Source: Erythroxylum novogranatense
Taxonomy: Eukaryota > Streptophyta > Magnoliopsida > Malpighiales > Erythroxylaceae
DNA: 64,000 nt
NCBI GenBank assembly: GCA_029891385.1
Contig: CM057226.1
Location: 12,827,225-12,891,224, forward strand
Direction: 5' to 3'
The translations under genes and the position numbers were made by a program. Of the stretch, positions 23,972-36,156 are shown piece by piece (the stretch's first letter is position 1; each line of letters opens with the position of its first letter). The notes beneath the pieces are model-generated. The model worked only from the letters and a program-made list of their open reading frames with translations, searched no databases and was not told the DNA's origin.

Positions 23972-26358
23972 TGTAACATCCTATCATCGATGAGAAGGGT
24001 ATTTTAGTAAATTGGGACAGGTTAGGAGTTTTAAATTATAACTCGGCATGCGCATACAACATATAGACTCTATGAATGATGGGTTGTTGCGCTTGCACAT
24101 GGTAAACATGCATTCATGATATTTTCTGGCTTAGGTTTCAAATTGAGACCTTTTGTGAAATTTATGGGATAATTGTATTTGAAAAATTATTTGGAGTGCG
24201 CCATTGAGTGTTTTCCATTTTTAGGGATTTATGAGAATTTTTTGAATTTTCGGGGTTCTTTGGATAGGAAAATTCAATGACTAGTTTCGGTACTAGAAAA
24301 GGCTGGCCAATGGCACAAGAAAATTTAGAGACATGATGTTGGAATTTATTAAATTAAGCCATTGGAGTTTGACAAAAAATTGGAGTAGAATTTGGAACCG
24401 AAATAATTATTAGGACAAGTGTCCACATGCATTAAATGGTTTTGTCTTGTTTCTTTAAGTCATCCACGACATTCCTCTTTGGTAAGCCTTAAAAACATTA
24501 CTTTGAAAGCTAAAGATCCTCTCCTCCATAGCTTTGCTTTTGTCTTGTTCTCAATTAATTGACAAGTCTTCTTATACATTTAATGTCTTTGTCTTTTCCT
24601 TCATCATTTACGACACTTGTCTTTCAAAGACTTTTGTAGTTTGAATTTTAGGGCTTCTTTCCTTTCTCCTTCGTGGCTTCTTTTCAACCTTTACTTACAC
24701 ATAAAGCCTCTCTTAACCTACCTATTTACTTTCTCTTCTTAAGTGAATAAAAGTACAAACCTAAGTCTTGTGATGGTGAGTAACCGTAGGTGTGAAGAGA
24801 AGATAGTAAGTTTGAGTGATTTGAAGATTTAAGAGCTTGTAACTTGTTTAAGGTGAGTATTGATGGTTGTATTCTTTCTTTAGTAGTTAGAAGCATTCTT
24901 GGGAAGTACTTGTGCATTTATTTGATCATCATAGTGCTAGGTTTGAATGGATTTAAGTGTGTGCTTGTGTATGGATAAGTGAATGAATATGGTTTGCATT
25001 GATTTTGGCTTAGTTTTTGATTGAGTTTTGAAAGGTTAGATGAATGGAAAACTAAGGAAAGTTACTTGTGTATGTGCTGCCAAATCTTGTTTAATCATGT
25101 AAGTAAATGTTGTAATGGTTTTGTGGTTGAATTGGAGGTGTAAATGAGTGTATGTTGATGTAGGTAAAGTGATAGAATGAAAGAGGAAGAGGCAAGGATG
25201 AAATCTGGAAAATTTGGTGTTGACCCTATTGCAATGTTTTGATCATAACTAATTGTTTAGGTGTGCAAATGAGGTGAGGTTTGTGCCCACTGAAACTTTG
25301 GGATGTTGGCTTCAAATTTGTGTGAAATAGGTGTTGTTAAATTGTAATGTTAGGAAGGTGAATTTTTGCATGGAAAGTTTCTGGTTGTAGGGTCTGTGAA
25401 CAGTACCCACATATATGATCTGATTATTTTGCTGATTTTTCTAAATTAATTGAGATGGAATTTGGGAAAATGGTCTTCATGGAAGTTGTAGCATATTGAG
25501 TTAGCTTTCCATTGCCACTGATCTTGATATTTTTCGAGATGTATATTGGGAGATATGAACTGGTTACTATTGACTGGTTTTGAGCATTTTGATTAAACCT
25601 AGCCTAAGTGTTGAGTTTGTGAGCTTGCGGATTTGAATCAATTTTATCTAATTATGTGAACTGAATTGGTGTGAGTGATCTTCTGCAAAGTTCCAGAGGA
25701 AGGAATTATCTTGAAAATGATATATGGTGTGTAATTTTTAGAGGTCAGATTTGGGAGTTATGATTTTGCAAACATTGATCCTGCATTAGGTTAAGAATTG
25801 CTGATCATGGCAGTAACTTCCACAACGGTTTTGACATTGTTAGAAATTGAATTGGAAATTGAGTTCTTCATGAAAATTGAAGTTTGAGAACTTATCTTTT
25901 CAGGGATATAAGGTAGTGAATTTTGTGACATTTGTGCTAAGAGTTATGCTGATTGGGAAATTACTGACCTGATTGGTTAATTTCTGTATACAGATTCTTT
26001 GTCGAATTGTTTGACCTAGTTGGTTATGGAATTTGATTTTGGATTGTTTATGAAAGTTGTATATGACATTGTGAACTTATTGAGCATATTTATGTGGTAA
26101 TTTTTGGCTGAAGAATCAAAGAGTTATGGAATTTGCAATGTACTGTTCTGTTTTAATGGGATTTGAGTAGGCAGTAGCTTTGAAGGGATTTTTAACACCC
26201 TTAGGGGTGAGATTGATTTTTATGGTCTTCTTGAGAATTGTAGAGGGTTTCTTTATCTTTCCAACAAGGTATAATTTGTATTTTTCTGATTTGTGTGCTA
26301 AGAGTTATGGGTATTGAAAGTTGGCTTAGAAAAAAAAAAGGGATGAGAATGGTATATT

Positions 26359-26500
26359 GCCCAGTCACTAAGGCGACGGCTTGCCCTAGTGACGAGGCTC
26401 GTTTGAACGGCATCACTAGGGCGACGCGTCGCCCTAGCGACGACGCCGGATCAGACGGCATCACTAGGGCGACGCCTCGCCCTAGTGACGAGGTCATCTG
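26359..26500. repeat. CpG-rich palindromic patch in 5' LTR of Y
   Basis: An island of CG-rich DNA inside an AT-rich LTR. It contains a perfect 22-bp palindrome (26416-26437, core GGGCGACGCGTCGCCC) and a second inverted repeat, CACTAGGGCGA / TCGCCCTAGTG with a 4-nt loop (about 26462-26487). CACTAGGGCGACG recurs at about 50-bp spacing. The 3' LTR has the same patch at about 34113-34253. Confidence 0.85.
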
Positions 26501-27477
26501 ATTTTTTTTATTATTTTTATTTATTATTAATTGATTATTTGGTATTTGGTGTTTCTTTTGTCAATATCTTTTCCGTCCGACGTCCGATTGACCTGATTCT
26601 TGAGGCATCGGATTAGTGAAATATTGAATTTCATTTTTTGAGAAATTGGGAATTTTTGGACGGGAAATTGACGTGACCCCGGGTAATTGTTCTATGGTCA
26701 CTGTTTTATTTATTTTTGGACCGATCGAGATCCGAATTGAGTACTGTCAGTGGCTATAGTTTTCTAATTTTTGATGGAATTTTTATGACGAGAAAAATTT
26801 GGATTTAAGGCTGGAAATCTCATGAACATACATTATACACTTACATGTGCATTATATTAGTTCGGATTGGATAATTAGTGATCGGATTCCTCTCTGTTTG
26901 TTATAGAGGCACATTTGGAGCGTCGATCTACGGCGTTCTTGAAACTTCAGATGTTAGCTCGAAATGCAGGTGAGTAACCTAGTTGGTTCCTCAACCTTTA
27001 TGTGTTTAAGATTTTTCAATTATGCCATGTGGAGATAATGGAGGGTTTATGTGTGTTTAATTTTGATTGATTTCGGACCATAGGTGTCTGAAATATTTGG
27101 AATGAGATAACGAAGTGCTACTTGTGTGTAACTGTGTGTGAATGTTTATATTGGAGATCTCGGATCAAAGGTCCGAGGAAATGGAAAATTGATATTGAAG
27201 TATTAATTATCTGTTTCAATACATTGGATGTGACTTTTAAATGCGATATGGTATGATGCAATAAATTGGAAAATATATGATTGAAATCTGGGATCGAAGG
27301 TCCGAAGAAATAGGAAATGGCATTGAATGTAAGTGATAGAAATAACGTAAATGGAAATTGGAACATATGCATTCATGCATAAGGACATGATCGAGATAAA
27401 AGCGGTTGTGGCGAAGCAGACCACCGTATCGGGCATATCACGCCTAACATATATGAGAGCTTTCATTTCAATGCACA

Positions 27478-27576
27478 GGACCTCGGGTCCAACGTATTGA
27501 GCCTCGGGCTCGATGTATTAGGCTTCAGCCCAATATTTGAGCCACTGCTCAATGCAATGTGCCCATTCTTTGGGAC
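27478..27576 (+). repeat. Series of five small hairpins in 5' LTR of Y
   Basis: Successive short inverted repeats about 18-22 bp apart: GGACC/GGTCC (27478), GAGCC/GGCTC (27499), GGCT/AGCC (27521), GAGC/GCTC (27539) and GTGCCCA/TGGGAC (27559). They are separated by AACGTATT-like spacers. The 3' LTR keeps the pairing at 35223-35333. Confidence 0.75.
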
Positions 27577-28203
27577 GGTTTGGTAGCAGTCACAACAACG
27601 TAATGAAAATGAAAAGGGTCTCATGTGCATTGCATATATGGTATGATTGAATTTGGATTGTATGAAAGGTGATATGCCTTACATTTGTGAAATGTAATGG
27701 TATGTATTATTTGAGATTACATTTGTGAATCGTGATCGTATGTGATATTTGGTAAGTGATTGAACATGCATGAATTGAGTGAACCATCGATGATGGTTTC
27801 CATTTGAGTTTGCAAAATTCACCCAAAATTTGCATCTATTTTCAGGACTTAGAAGAATACCCGTTAGGCAATGGGCGTATGACATCTGTTGGTTGAGGAA
27901 GCGGAGAAGTGGTCGGGATCGATTCGCGTCATCTTAGTATTTCTATTCTTGGACTTTTGTATTACTAAGTTGGACAAGTTGTAAAGTCAATTGATGAAAT
28001 AAATTGTAAATGTAAAAGGGCCCTAAGGCCATTGAATTGTTTATATAAATTGTTTTCCGCATTCACGATAATATGTGTGAGTTTGTGTATAAAAAAAGTT
28101 ATCTTGAGTTTTCTCTTGAGTGATGTAGCACGCCACCTCATGAGCACGGACTGGATATCACCGTCGATGTCGGGTTCAGGTCTTGCGGGAGTGGGGTGTT
28201 ACA

Positions 28204-31200
28204 TTTAGTATATCGAGCCCGAAGTACAATCTTACATGGGCATTCGAAAAAAAAATGTGTGTCAAGTTATGTGCATTTAAGTCATGTCACAAGAGACGGT
28301 GACAATCGATCCCGATGTAGCATCTGAGTCGTATGCATAAGTATGTCTCGATCGTTTAAGCGGTTAGAAAAAGTGAGAAAAGGATAATGTGTTAGAATGT
28401 GAGAAAAGGAAGTAATGGATATTGCCTGATAGGAAAGAGGGTATGGTTTGATCGGATAGGCGAATATTTAGTGTATTGAGATTGACGGTATATTGTGAAG
28501 TGCAAAATTGGAGTGATATTAGGTATATCCTTGAATATGAGTTAGAAATAAAGACTATAGTTGTAAATTAATAGAGGAAAAATAGAGATGTGATAATGGT
28601 AAGATTTACAGTGTATAAGGTAAATGAGAATAAAGTGTATCTATGATATAGAAAAGTTACAATTGGGATTGATTACCGTGATGAGAGTTATAAATAAGGA
28701 TTGGTGATGTGGAGTCAAATTATACATTAAGTGCAAAATCAAGAATGATTTCATATCTATGATATAGATATGAGTATGGAAATATATGGGTCTAATGCAA
28801 TAATGAAAAGATTGAAATGTAAGACAATGAAATTGGTAGATGAAAAAGTTGTTCGGGTTTAATTGATCTGCCTAAGTAAATGCACACCTGATTATGGGAG
28901 CCCTATGTTAAGTGAAAATGTTACCCTGTAATTGATGAGTTAATGGCTACTTGCTTATATATGATCCTCACGAGCGAGGACGGGTGTACACAGGAAGATT
29001 GTTGAGTTCAGATTATATGATCACCTTAAGTGTATCTCTGATAGTGGGATTACCCTCATGGGTGAAATGATTAAACATAAATGAATAATTTGCGTAAATA
29101 TGATATAGGAAGTAATGCCCGTAGCTCAAGTTCAAAATGAGTGAGAGTAAGGCATGAGAATACTCAAAATGAGAAGTGAGAGTTAAAGATGTTAGCATCG
29201 GTAATGAGCTTGAGAGAATAAAATGAGGGACATGAATATAGTAAGGTCCCCATGATTAAGAATTGGTACCAAAATGAGAATGGTTATCGAGAATTAAATG
29301 CAATTAAGGTATTCTTAGCAGTATGATCTATTAACGGGCAAATTGATGGGATTATAGAGATATATATTGTTAGATAGAATGTGATGATTATGGTGATGAA
29401 TGGTAAGATAGTAGAGGAAAAGAAATTGTTTAAGTGCCCTTCAGAGATTGAGCTTCATGAAATATTAAGAGGCACTAACATATATATAGAGATGGAAAAT
29501 AGTTGATTGATAAAGTTTTATGACTCAATCGTAAGAGATAAAATATGCTACTGAAAAAGTGTACATTATGTTAATGAGATGGTTTTGATTATTGAAGAAA
29601 AGTACTGAATATTAAGGAAATATTAATTGCGAAGTTGAGGGGATTAAAGGTTCGTGTATACTTTGTGTAATTATGTTCTAGAAGTACGAGATCGATATAA
29701 CGATTGTTTATTCAAGTCAGTGGGTGATCTATCGTAAACAAATTGCGTTATGTGGAGAAATTTAGGTAAGGAACATGTGGCAGAATATGATATGATGAGA
29801 AAAATTAAACGAAAATTGTTCCTCATTGGAGATGTTCGATAATGAAAGAGTTAGGAGTCAACTAAGGTTATTGTATTACTGAAAAGGAACATGTCTAAAT
29901 TGTGTTTGGAGTGGATAATGGATATAAGCATAAGGAATAGATGAATTGGTATAGTTGAGGAAATTGGTTGACATGCAAGTCTCTTAAGAGTGAATCTTAA
30001 TCTGATTGAATGAATAATGGATGGATTAGTATGCGAACATGGGATATTGGGAGAATTAATAAAGATATAAGTAGTGATAAAATGCGAAAGTTCAAAAGAT
30101 ATGTGTATGCGGAATTTGGAATTAATGAGAACTAATGGAATGCTGGATACGTTCGGAAATTGTCAAAGATTTTCTGGTTGTAGTAAATTGACAAGAATAA
30201 TTGAGGAAAACGTGTGAATGTTATGACTGATGATCATAAAGGAGACATTTAAAAAATTACTATATTCTTGAAGTGTCGATAAAGGGTATGATGTGATCTA
30301 TTGAAATTGTATAAAGTGATTTTATGTACCTTGGGGTAAATATACTTCCATGGGCGATATCATGATGGATGATTTGCAATTTGTTATACTGAGTGTGGCC
30401 TAAAGGCTTGAAGACATTAATCGTACAGATATAGTTGGGAGATGTCTATGAATATGCAAATTGATAACGATTGAATTAGTTTATGCATTTAAATGATTTG
30501 AAAAGGATTTAGCGGCTGATTTCTTCAAACTAAGCCAATGGTGCAATTTAAGGGGTTCAACAAAGAAAGAAATAAATTCAATTGCAGAAGATCAATATTT
30601 GGGCAATAAGGTTACCAAATCTAGTGTATTATTGAGTGTTATAGTCGAGCCGACAAAAGGGGCAAAAGAAAGTATTATTAGCTATGGAATTTGAGTTGGT
30701 GTGCATCAAAGTGGATTGGCAAAACCCAAGTGAGGATGTAGAAATTGTAAACCGTGTCGAGGCGAAGATAACTCAATTGTGAGGAAAGTGATAGGTATAG
30801 TTCAAATTAAGAAATATGGGTGATACTCAAGATCAGAGGCTGTTAGTGAAAATGTAAAGAATGATCGAAGCTTTATGTTCTAGCATGAGCGTATTGAAAG
30901 AGTAATTGAAAGGTTAAAATGAGAAATCAAATGATCATAAGTGCATGGTTCGAGAAAACATAAGAAACAATTGAAGCGTTATGCTCTAGTAAAAGTATCG
31001 TGGAAAAGAAATTGATGGTATAGTCTGTCAAAGTGAACGATGACATGTGTGATAAAACAACAGGTATTTTTGGATGTCATTGGGATATGATATTGATATA
31101 TAGTGCAAAGGGATTATGGCATGACAATCATTATATTGGTGTCACCATTCGAAAAGCGTATAAGAGGTCTTATTGCCAAAAAGGAGTCGTTATCCCTATA

Positions 31201-31719
31201 TTATGTGATCAGGGCAATAAAGTGAAAGGTTAAGGAATTTAAGATAGTGACAATGAATCGAATTGATTCACACTGAGGTTACAAATATCATGAGATTTGT
31301 GTTTTGATAATAACAAAATCTGATAAGCGATAAATGAAATATTTTGAAGGGTATGGCCTCGGCAAAAAGGTACTTAGATGGAAATAAAGATGTAGTTAAG
31401 GGAAATTGAATTCGTGATGAGGGGTCTCTATGTGATTGTGGTGTAAATAGCATTATGGATTGGTAAGCTAAACAGAATTGGAAATATTGTTAGGATCCGA
31501 TATATATGTTGTTGATATTGAAAGTGACAAATTGCGCATAATCATGAGAAAGCAGTAAAATAATGAAGAGTTTGAGAAAATTGATTGTTTTGGATCTGCA
31601 TTTGATCGTGTAGTGAAAACAGTGAAAAACAGAGGGTATTATGAAAAAGGACTCCCATGCCTTCCGGATAAATCGTATATGAAATTTCGAGGATGAAATT
31701 TTTATTAGGAGGGGAGAAT
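28204..31719 (+). other. Non-coding interior of element Y
   Basis: 3.5 kb with no gag, protease, RT, RNase H or integrase motif that I can find on either strand. The longest open frames are about 60-80 codons without family features. A degenerate primer-site-like TAGTATATCGAGCC lies at about 28206-28219 next to the LTR. The + strand is strikingly poor in C compared with G. Confidence 0.75.
31707..31719 (+). promoter_or_regulatory. Polypurine tract of element Y
   Basis: AGGAGGGGAGAAT directly before the 3' LTR, where plus-strand DNA synthesis would start. Confidence 0.85.
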
Positions 31720-34700
31720 TGTAACATCCTATCATCGATGAGAAGGGTATTTTAGTAAATTGGGACAGGTTAGGAGTTTTAAATTATAACTCGGCATGCG
31801 CATCTGACATATAGACTCTATGAATGATGGGTTGTTTGCGCTGCACATGGTAAACATGCATTCATGATATTTTAAACAGGTTTCAAATTGAGACCTTTTG
31901 TGAAATTTATGGGATAATTGTATTTGAAAAATTATTTGGAATGCGCCATTGAGTGTTTTCCATTTTTAGGGATTTATGAGATTTTTTTTGGAATTTTTTG
32001 GGATTCTTGCCCGGACCGGAAAATTCCAACTGACTGGTTTCCGGTACTAGAAAAGGCTGGCCAATGGCACAAGAAAATTTAGAGACATGATGTTGGAATT
32101 TATTAAATTAAGCCATTGGAGTTTGACAAAAAAATTGGAGTAGAATTTGGAACCGAAATAATTATTAGGACAAGTGTCCACATGCATTAAATGGTTTTGT
32201 CTTGTTTCTTTAAGTCATCCACGACATTCCTCTTTGGTAAGCCTTAAAAACATTACTTTGAAAGCTAAAGATCCTCTCCTCCATAGCTTTGCTTTTGTCT
32301 TGTTCTCAATTAATTGACAAGTCTTCTTATACATTTAATGTCTTTGTCTTTTCCTTCATCATTTACGACACTTGTCTTTCAAAGACTTTTGTAGTTTGAA
32401 TTTTAGGGCTTCTTTCCTTTCTCCTTCGTGGCTTCTTCTCAACCTTTACTTACACATAAAGCCTCTCTTAACCTACCTATTTACTTTCTCTTCTTAAGTG
32501 AATAAAAGTACAAACCTAAGTCTTGTGATGGTGAGTAACCGTAGGTGTGAAGAGAAGATAGTAAGTTTGAGTGATTTGAAGATTTAAGAGCTTGTAACTT
32601 GTTTAAGGTGAGTATTGATGGTTGTATTCTTTCTTTAGTAGTTAGAAGCATTCTTGGGAAGTACTTGTGCATTTATTTGATCATCATAGTGCTAGGTTTG
32701 AATGGATTTAAGTGTGTGCTTGTGTATGGATAAGTGAATGAATATGGTTTGCATTGATTTTGGCTTAGTTTTTGATTGAGTTTTGAAAGGTTAGATGAAT
32801 GGAAAACTAAGGAAAGTTACTTGTGTATGTGCTGCCAAATCTTGTTTAATCATGTAAGTAAATGTTGTAATGGTTTTGTGGTTGAATTGGAGGTGTAAAT
32901 GAGTGTATGTTGATGTAGGTAAAGTGATAGAATGAAAGAGGAAGAGGCAAGGATGAAATCTGGAAAATTTGGTGTTGACCCTATTGCAATGTTTTGATCA
33001 TAACTAATTGTTTAGGTGTGCAAATGAGGTGAGGTTTGTGCCCACTGAAACTTTGGGATGTTGGCTTCAAATTTGTGTGAAATAGGTGTTGTTAAATTGT
33101 AATGTTAGGAAGGTGAATTTTTGCATGGAAAGTTTCTGGTTGTAGGGTCTATGAACAGTACCCACATATATGATCTGATTATTTTGCTGATTTTTCTAAA
33201 TTAATTGAGATGGAATTTGGGAAAATGGTCTTCATGGAAGTTGTAGCATATTGAGTTAGCTTTCCATTGCCACTGATCTTGATATTTTTCGAGATGTATA
33301 TTGGGAGATATGAACTGGTTACTATTGACTGGTTTTGAGCATTTTGATTAAACCTAGCCTAAGTGTTGAGTTTGTGAGCTTGCGGATTGGAAGCAATTTT
33401 AGCTAATTATGTGAACTGAATTGGTGTGAGTGATCTTCTGCAAAGTTCCAGAGGAAGGAATTATCTTGAAAATGATATATGGTGTGTAATTTTTAGAGGT
33501 CAGATTTGGGAGTTATGATTTTGCAAACATTGATCCTGCATTAGGTTAAGAATTGCTGATCATGGCAGTAACTTCCACAACGGTTTTGACATTGTTAGAA
33601 ATTGAATTGGAAATTGAGTTCTTCATGAAAATTGAAGTTTGAGAACTTATCTTTTCAGGGATATAAGGTAGTGAATTTTGTGACATTTGTGCTAAGAGTT
33701 ATGCTGATTGGGAAATTACTGACCTGATTGGTTAATTTCTGTATACAGATTCTTTGTCGAATTGTTTGACCTAGTTGGTTATGGAATTTGATTTTGTATT
33801 GTTTATGAAAGTTGTAGATGACATTGTGAACTTATTGAACATATTTATATGGTAATTTTTGGCTGAAGAATCAAAGAGTTATGGAATTTGCAATGTACTG
33901 TTCTGTTTTAATGGGATTTGAGTAGGCAGTAGCTTTGAAGGGATTTTTAACATCCTTAGGGGTGAGATTGATTTTTATGGTCTTCTTGAGAATTGTAGAG
34001 GGTTTCTTTATCTTTCCAACAAGGTATAATTTGTATTTTTCTGATTTGTGTGCTAAGAGTTATGGGTATTGAAAGTTGGTTTAGAAAAAAAAAAGGGATG
34101 AGAATGGTATATTGCGGTCACTAGGCGACGGCTGCATCCTAGTGGCGAGGCTCGTTTGAACGGCGTCACTAGGGCGACGCGTCGCCCTAGCGACGACGCC
34201 GGATCAGACGGCATCACTAGGGCGACGTCTCGCCCTAGTGACGAGACCATCTGATTTTTTTTTTATTTTTTTTTATTATTAATTGATTATTTAGTATTTG
34301 GTGTTTCTTTTGTCAATATCTTTTCCGTCCGACGTCCGATTGACCTGATTCTTGAGGCATCGGATTAGTGAAATATTGAATTTCATTTTTTGAGAAATTG
34401 TGAATTTTTGGACGGAAAATTGACGTGGCCCCGGGTAATTATTCTATGGTCACTGTTTTATTTATTTTTGGACCGATCGAGATCCGAATTGAGTGCTGTC
34501 AGTGGCTATAGTTTTCTAATTTTTGATGGAATTTTTATGACGGGAAAAATTTGGATTTAGGACTGGAAATCTCATGAACATACATTATACACTTACATGT
34601 GCATTATATTAGTTCGGATTGGATAATTAGTGATCGGATTCTCTCTCATTTGTTATAGAGGCACATTTGGAGCGTCGATCTATCGACGCATTGAAACTTC

Positions 34701-35956
34701 AGATGTTAGCTCGAATACAGGTGAGTAACCTAGTTGGTTCCTCAACCTTTATGTGTTTAAGATTTTCAATTATGCCATGTGGAGATAATGGAGGGTTTAT
34801 GTGTGTTTGATTTTGATTGATTTGGACCATAGGTGTGCGAAATATTTGGAATGAGATAACGAAGTGCTACTTGTGTGTAACTGTGTGTGAATGTTTATAT
34901 TGGAGATCTCGGACCAAAGTTCCGAGGAAATGGAAAATTGATATTGAAGTATTAATTATCTGTTTCAATACATTGGATGTGACTTTTAAATGCGATATGG
35001 TATGATGCAATAAATTGGAAAATATATGATTGAAATACGGACGAAGGTCCGAAGAAATAGGAAATGGCATTGAATGTAAGTGATAGAAATAATGTAAATG
35101 GAAATTGGAACATATGCATTCATGCATAAGGACATGATCGAGATAAAAGCGGTTGTGGACGGGAGACCACCGTATCAAGGCATATCACGCCTAACGTATA
35201 TGAGCTTTCATTTCAATACACAGGACCTCTCGGTCCAACGTATTGAGCCTCAGCTCAATGTATTAGGCTTCAAGCCCAATGTTTCAGAGCCATCGCTCAA
35301 CGCAATGTGCCCATTCATGGGGACAAGCCAGCGCACGGTCACAACAACGTAATAAAATGGAAAGGGTCTCATGTGCATTGCATATATGGTATGATTGAAT
35401 TTGGATTGTATGAAAGGTGATATGCCTTACATTTGTGAAATGTAATGGTATGTATTATTTGAGATTACATTTGTGAATCGTGATCGTATGTGATATTTGG
35501 TAGTGATTGAACATGCATGAATTGAGTGAACCATCGATGATGGTTTCTCACTGAGTTTGCAAAACTCACCCAAAATTTGCATCTATTTTTCAGACTTAGA
35601 AGAATACCCGTTAGGCAACAGGCGTATGACATCTGTTAGTTGAGGAAGCGGAGAAGTGGTGGGGATCGTTCGCGTCCGTCTTAGTATTTCTATTCTTGGA
35701 CTTTTGTATTACTAAGTTGGACAAGTTGTAAAGTCAATTGACTGAAATAAATTGTAAATGTAAAAAGGGCCCCAAGGCCATTGAATTGTTTATATAAATT
35801 GTTTTCCGCATTCACGATAATATGTGTGAGTTTGTGTATAAAAAAAAGTTATACTGAGTTTTCTACTGAGTGATGTAGTACGCCACCCTCGCGGGGCACG
35901 GACCTGGATATCACCGTCGATGTCGGGTTCAGGTCTTGCGGGAGTGGGGTGTTACA
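31720..35956 (+). repeat. 3' LTR of element Y
   Basis: 4,237 bp, same ends and order as the 5' LTR. It carries the 22-bp palindrome at 34169-34190 and the hairpin series at 35223-35333. Differences from the 5' LTR include scattered single changes and a few short clusters. Confidence 0.93.
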
Positions 35957-36044
35957 GTTATGCCCTCCAAGTTTTCTGTATGACGTTTTATCTTTGGATA
36001 TGAATAATATGCGCTGAGAGCACATGACCACGTTTCAAAAAAAA

Positions 36045-36156
36045 TCAACATACCCACAATTCCTAAAGACAAGGATAAGCTAAGGACTAAGTAAAAAAAA
36101 GTAAGTGGATAATAAGCCAGTAGTTTAAATAACACATAAAAAGAATATGTTAATGA
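36045..36156 (-). repeat. Element X 3' LTR, middle piece
   Basis: Matches 53085-53190 of the intact X LTR (AATTCCTAAAGAC, GCTAAGGACTAAGTAA, GTAGTTTAAATAA). It is trapped between the LINE and element A. Its last five bases, AATGA (36152-36156), are the target duplication of element A. Confidence 0.85.

Larger units (their letters stand above)
23972..28203 (+). repeat. 5' LTR of element Y
   Basis: 4,232 bp, very similar by eye to the 3' LTR over long stretches (for example 24340-26280 against 32100-34030). It contains a GC-rich palindromic patch (26359-26500) and a series of small hairpins (27478-27576). Open frames in it appear equally in both LTRs and show no protein family. Confidence 0.93.
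23972..35956 (+). mobile_element. Element Y: LARD-like LTR retrotransposon with 4.2-kb LTRs
   Basis: 11,985 bp with LTRs at 23972-28203 and 31720-35956, both starting TGTAACATCCT and ending GGGGTGTTACA. Flanks are an exact 5-bp duplication GTTAT (23967-23971 and 35957-35961). The interior (28204-31719, 3,516 bp) has a polypurine tract but no gag or pol that I can recognise. Long LTRs with a non-coding interior of about 3.5 kb fit Large Retrotransposon Derivatives (LARDs), which depend on proteins from autonomous relatives. The termini and the GAGGATGAAATTTTTATTAGG stretch before the tract are gypsy-like, so a gypsy ancestor is inferred. Confidence 0.87.
20997..36044 (+). mobile_element. LINE (non-LTR retrotransposon) with permuted RNaseH-RT-RNaseH order, interrupted by element Y
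   Basis: LINE parts are 20997-23971 and 35957-36044. They hold an RNase H segment, RT, zinc-binding linker and a second RNase H, then a short A tail (36037-36044). The target is the 3' LTR of element X; TATCCCACA before and ATACCCACA after (to 36058) may be an imperfect target duplication. Element Y (23972-35956) splits the second RNase H. Several stops and frameshifts make it inactive. Confidence 0.85.

Noticed and set aside
24726..24917. 63-codon minus-strand frame found twice with identical protein (also 32481-32672)
   Set aside because: Its identity is due to LTR identity, not to selection on a protein; no start context or family match.
26201..26501. Frames across the GC-rich patch with repeated RVALVMP / TRATRRPSD units
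   Set aside because: They are translations of the palindromic DNA repeat on both strands; no evidence of expression or homology.
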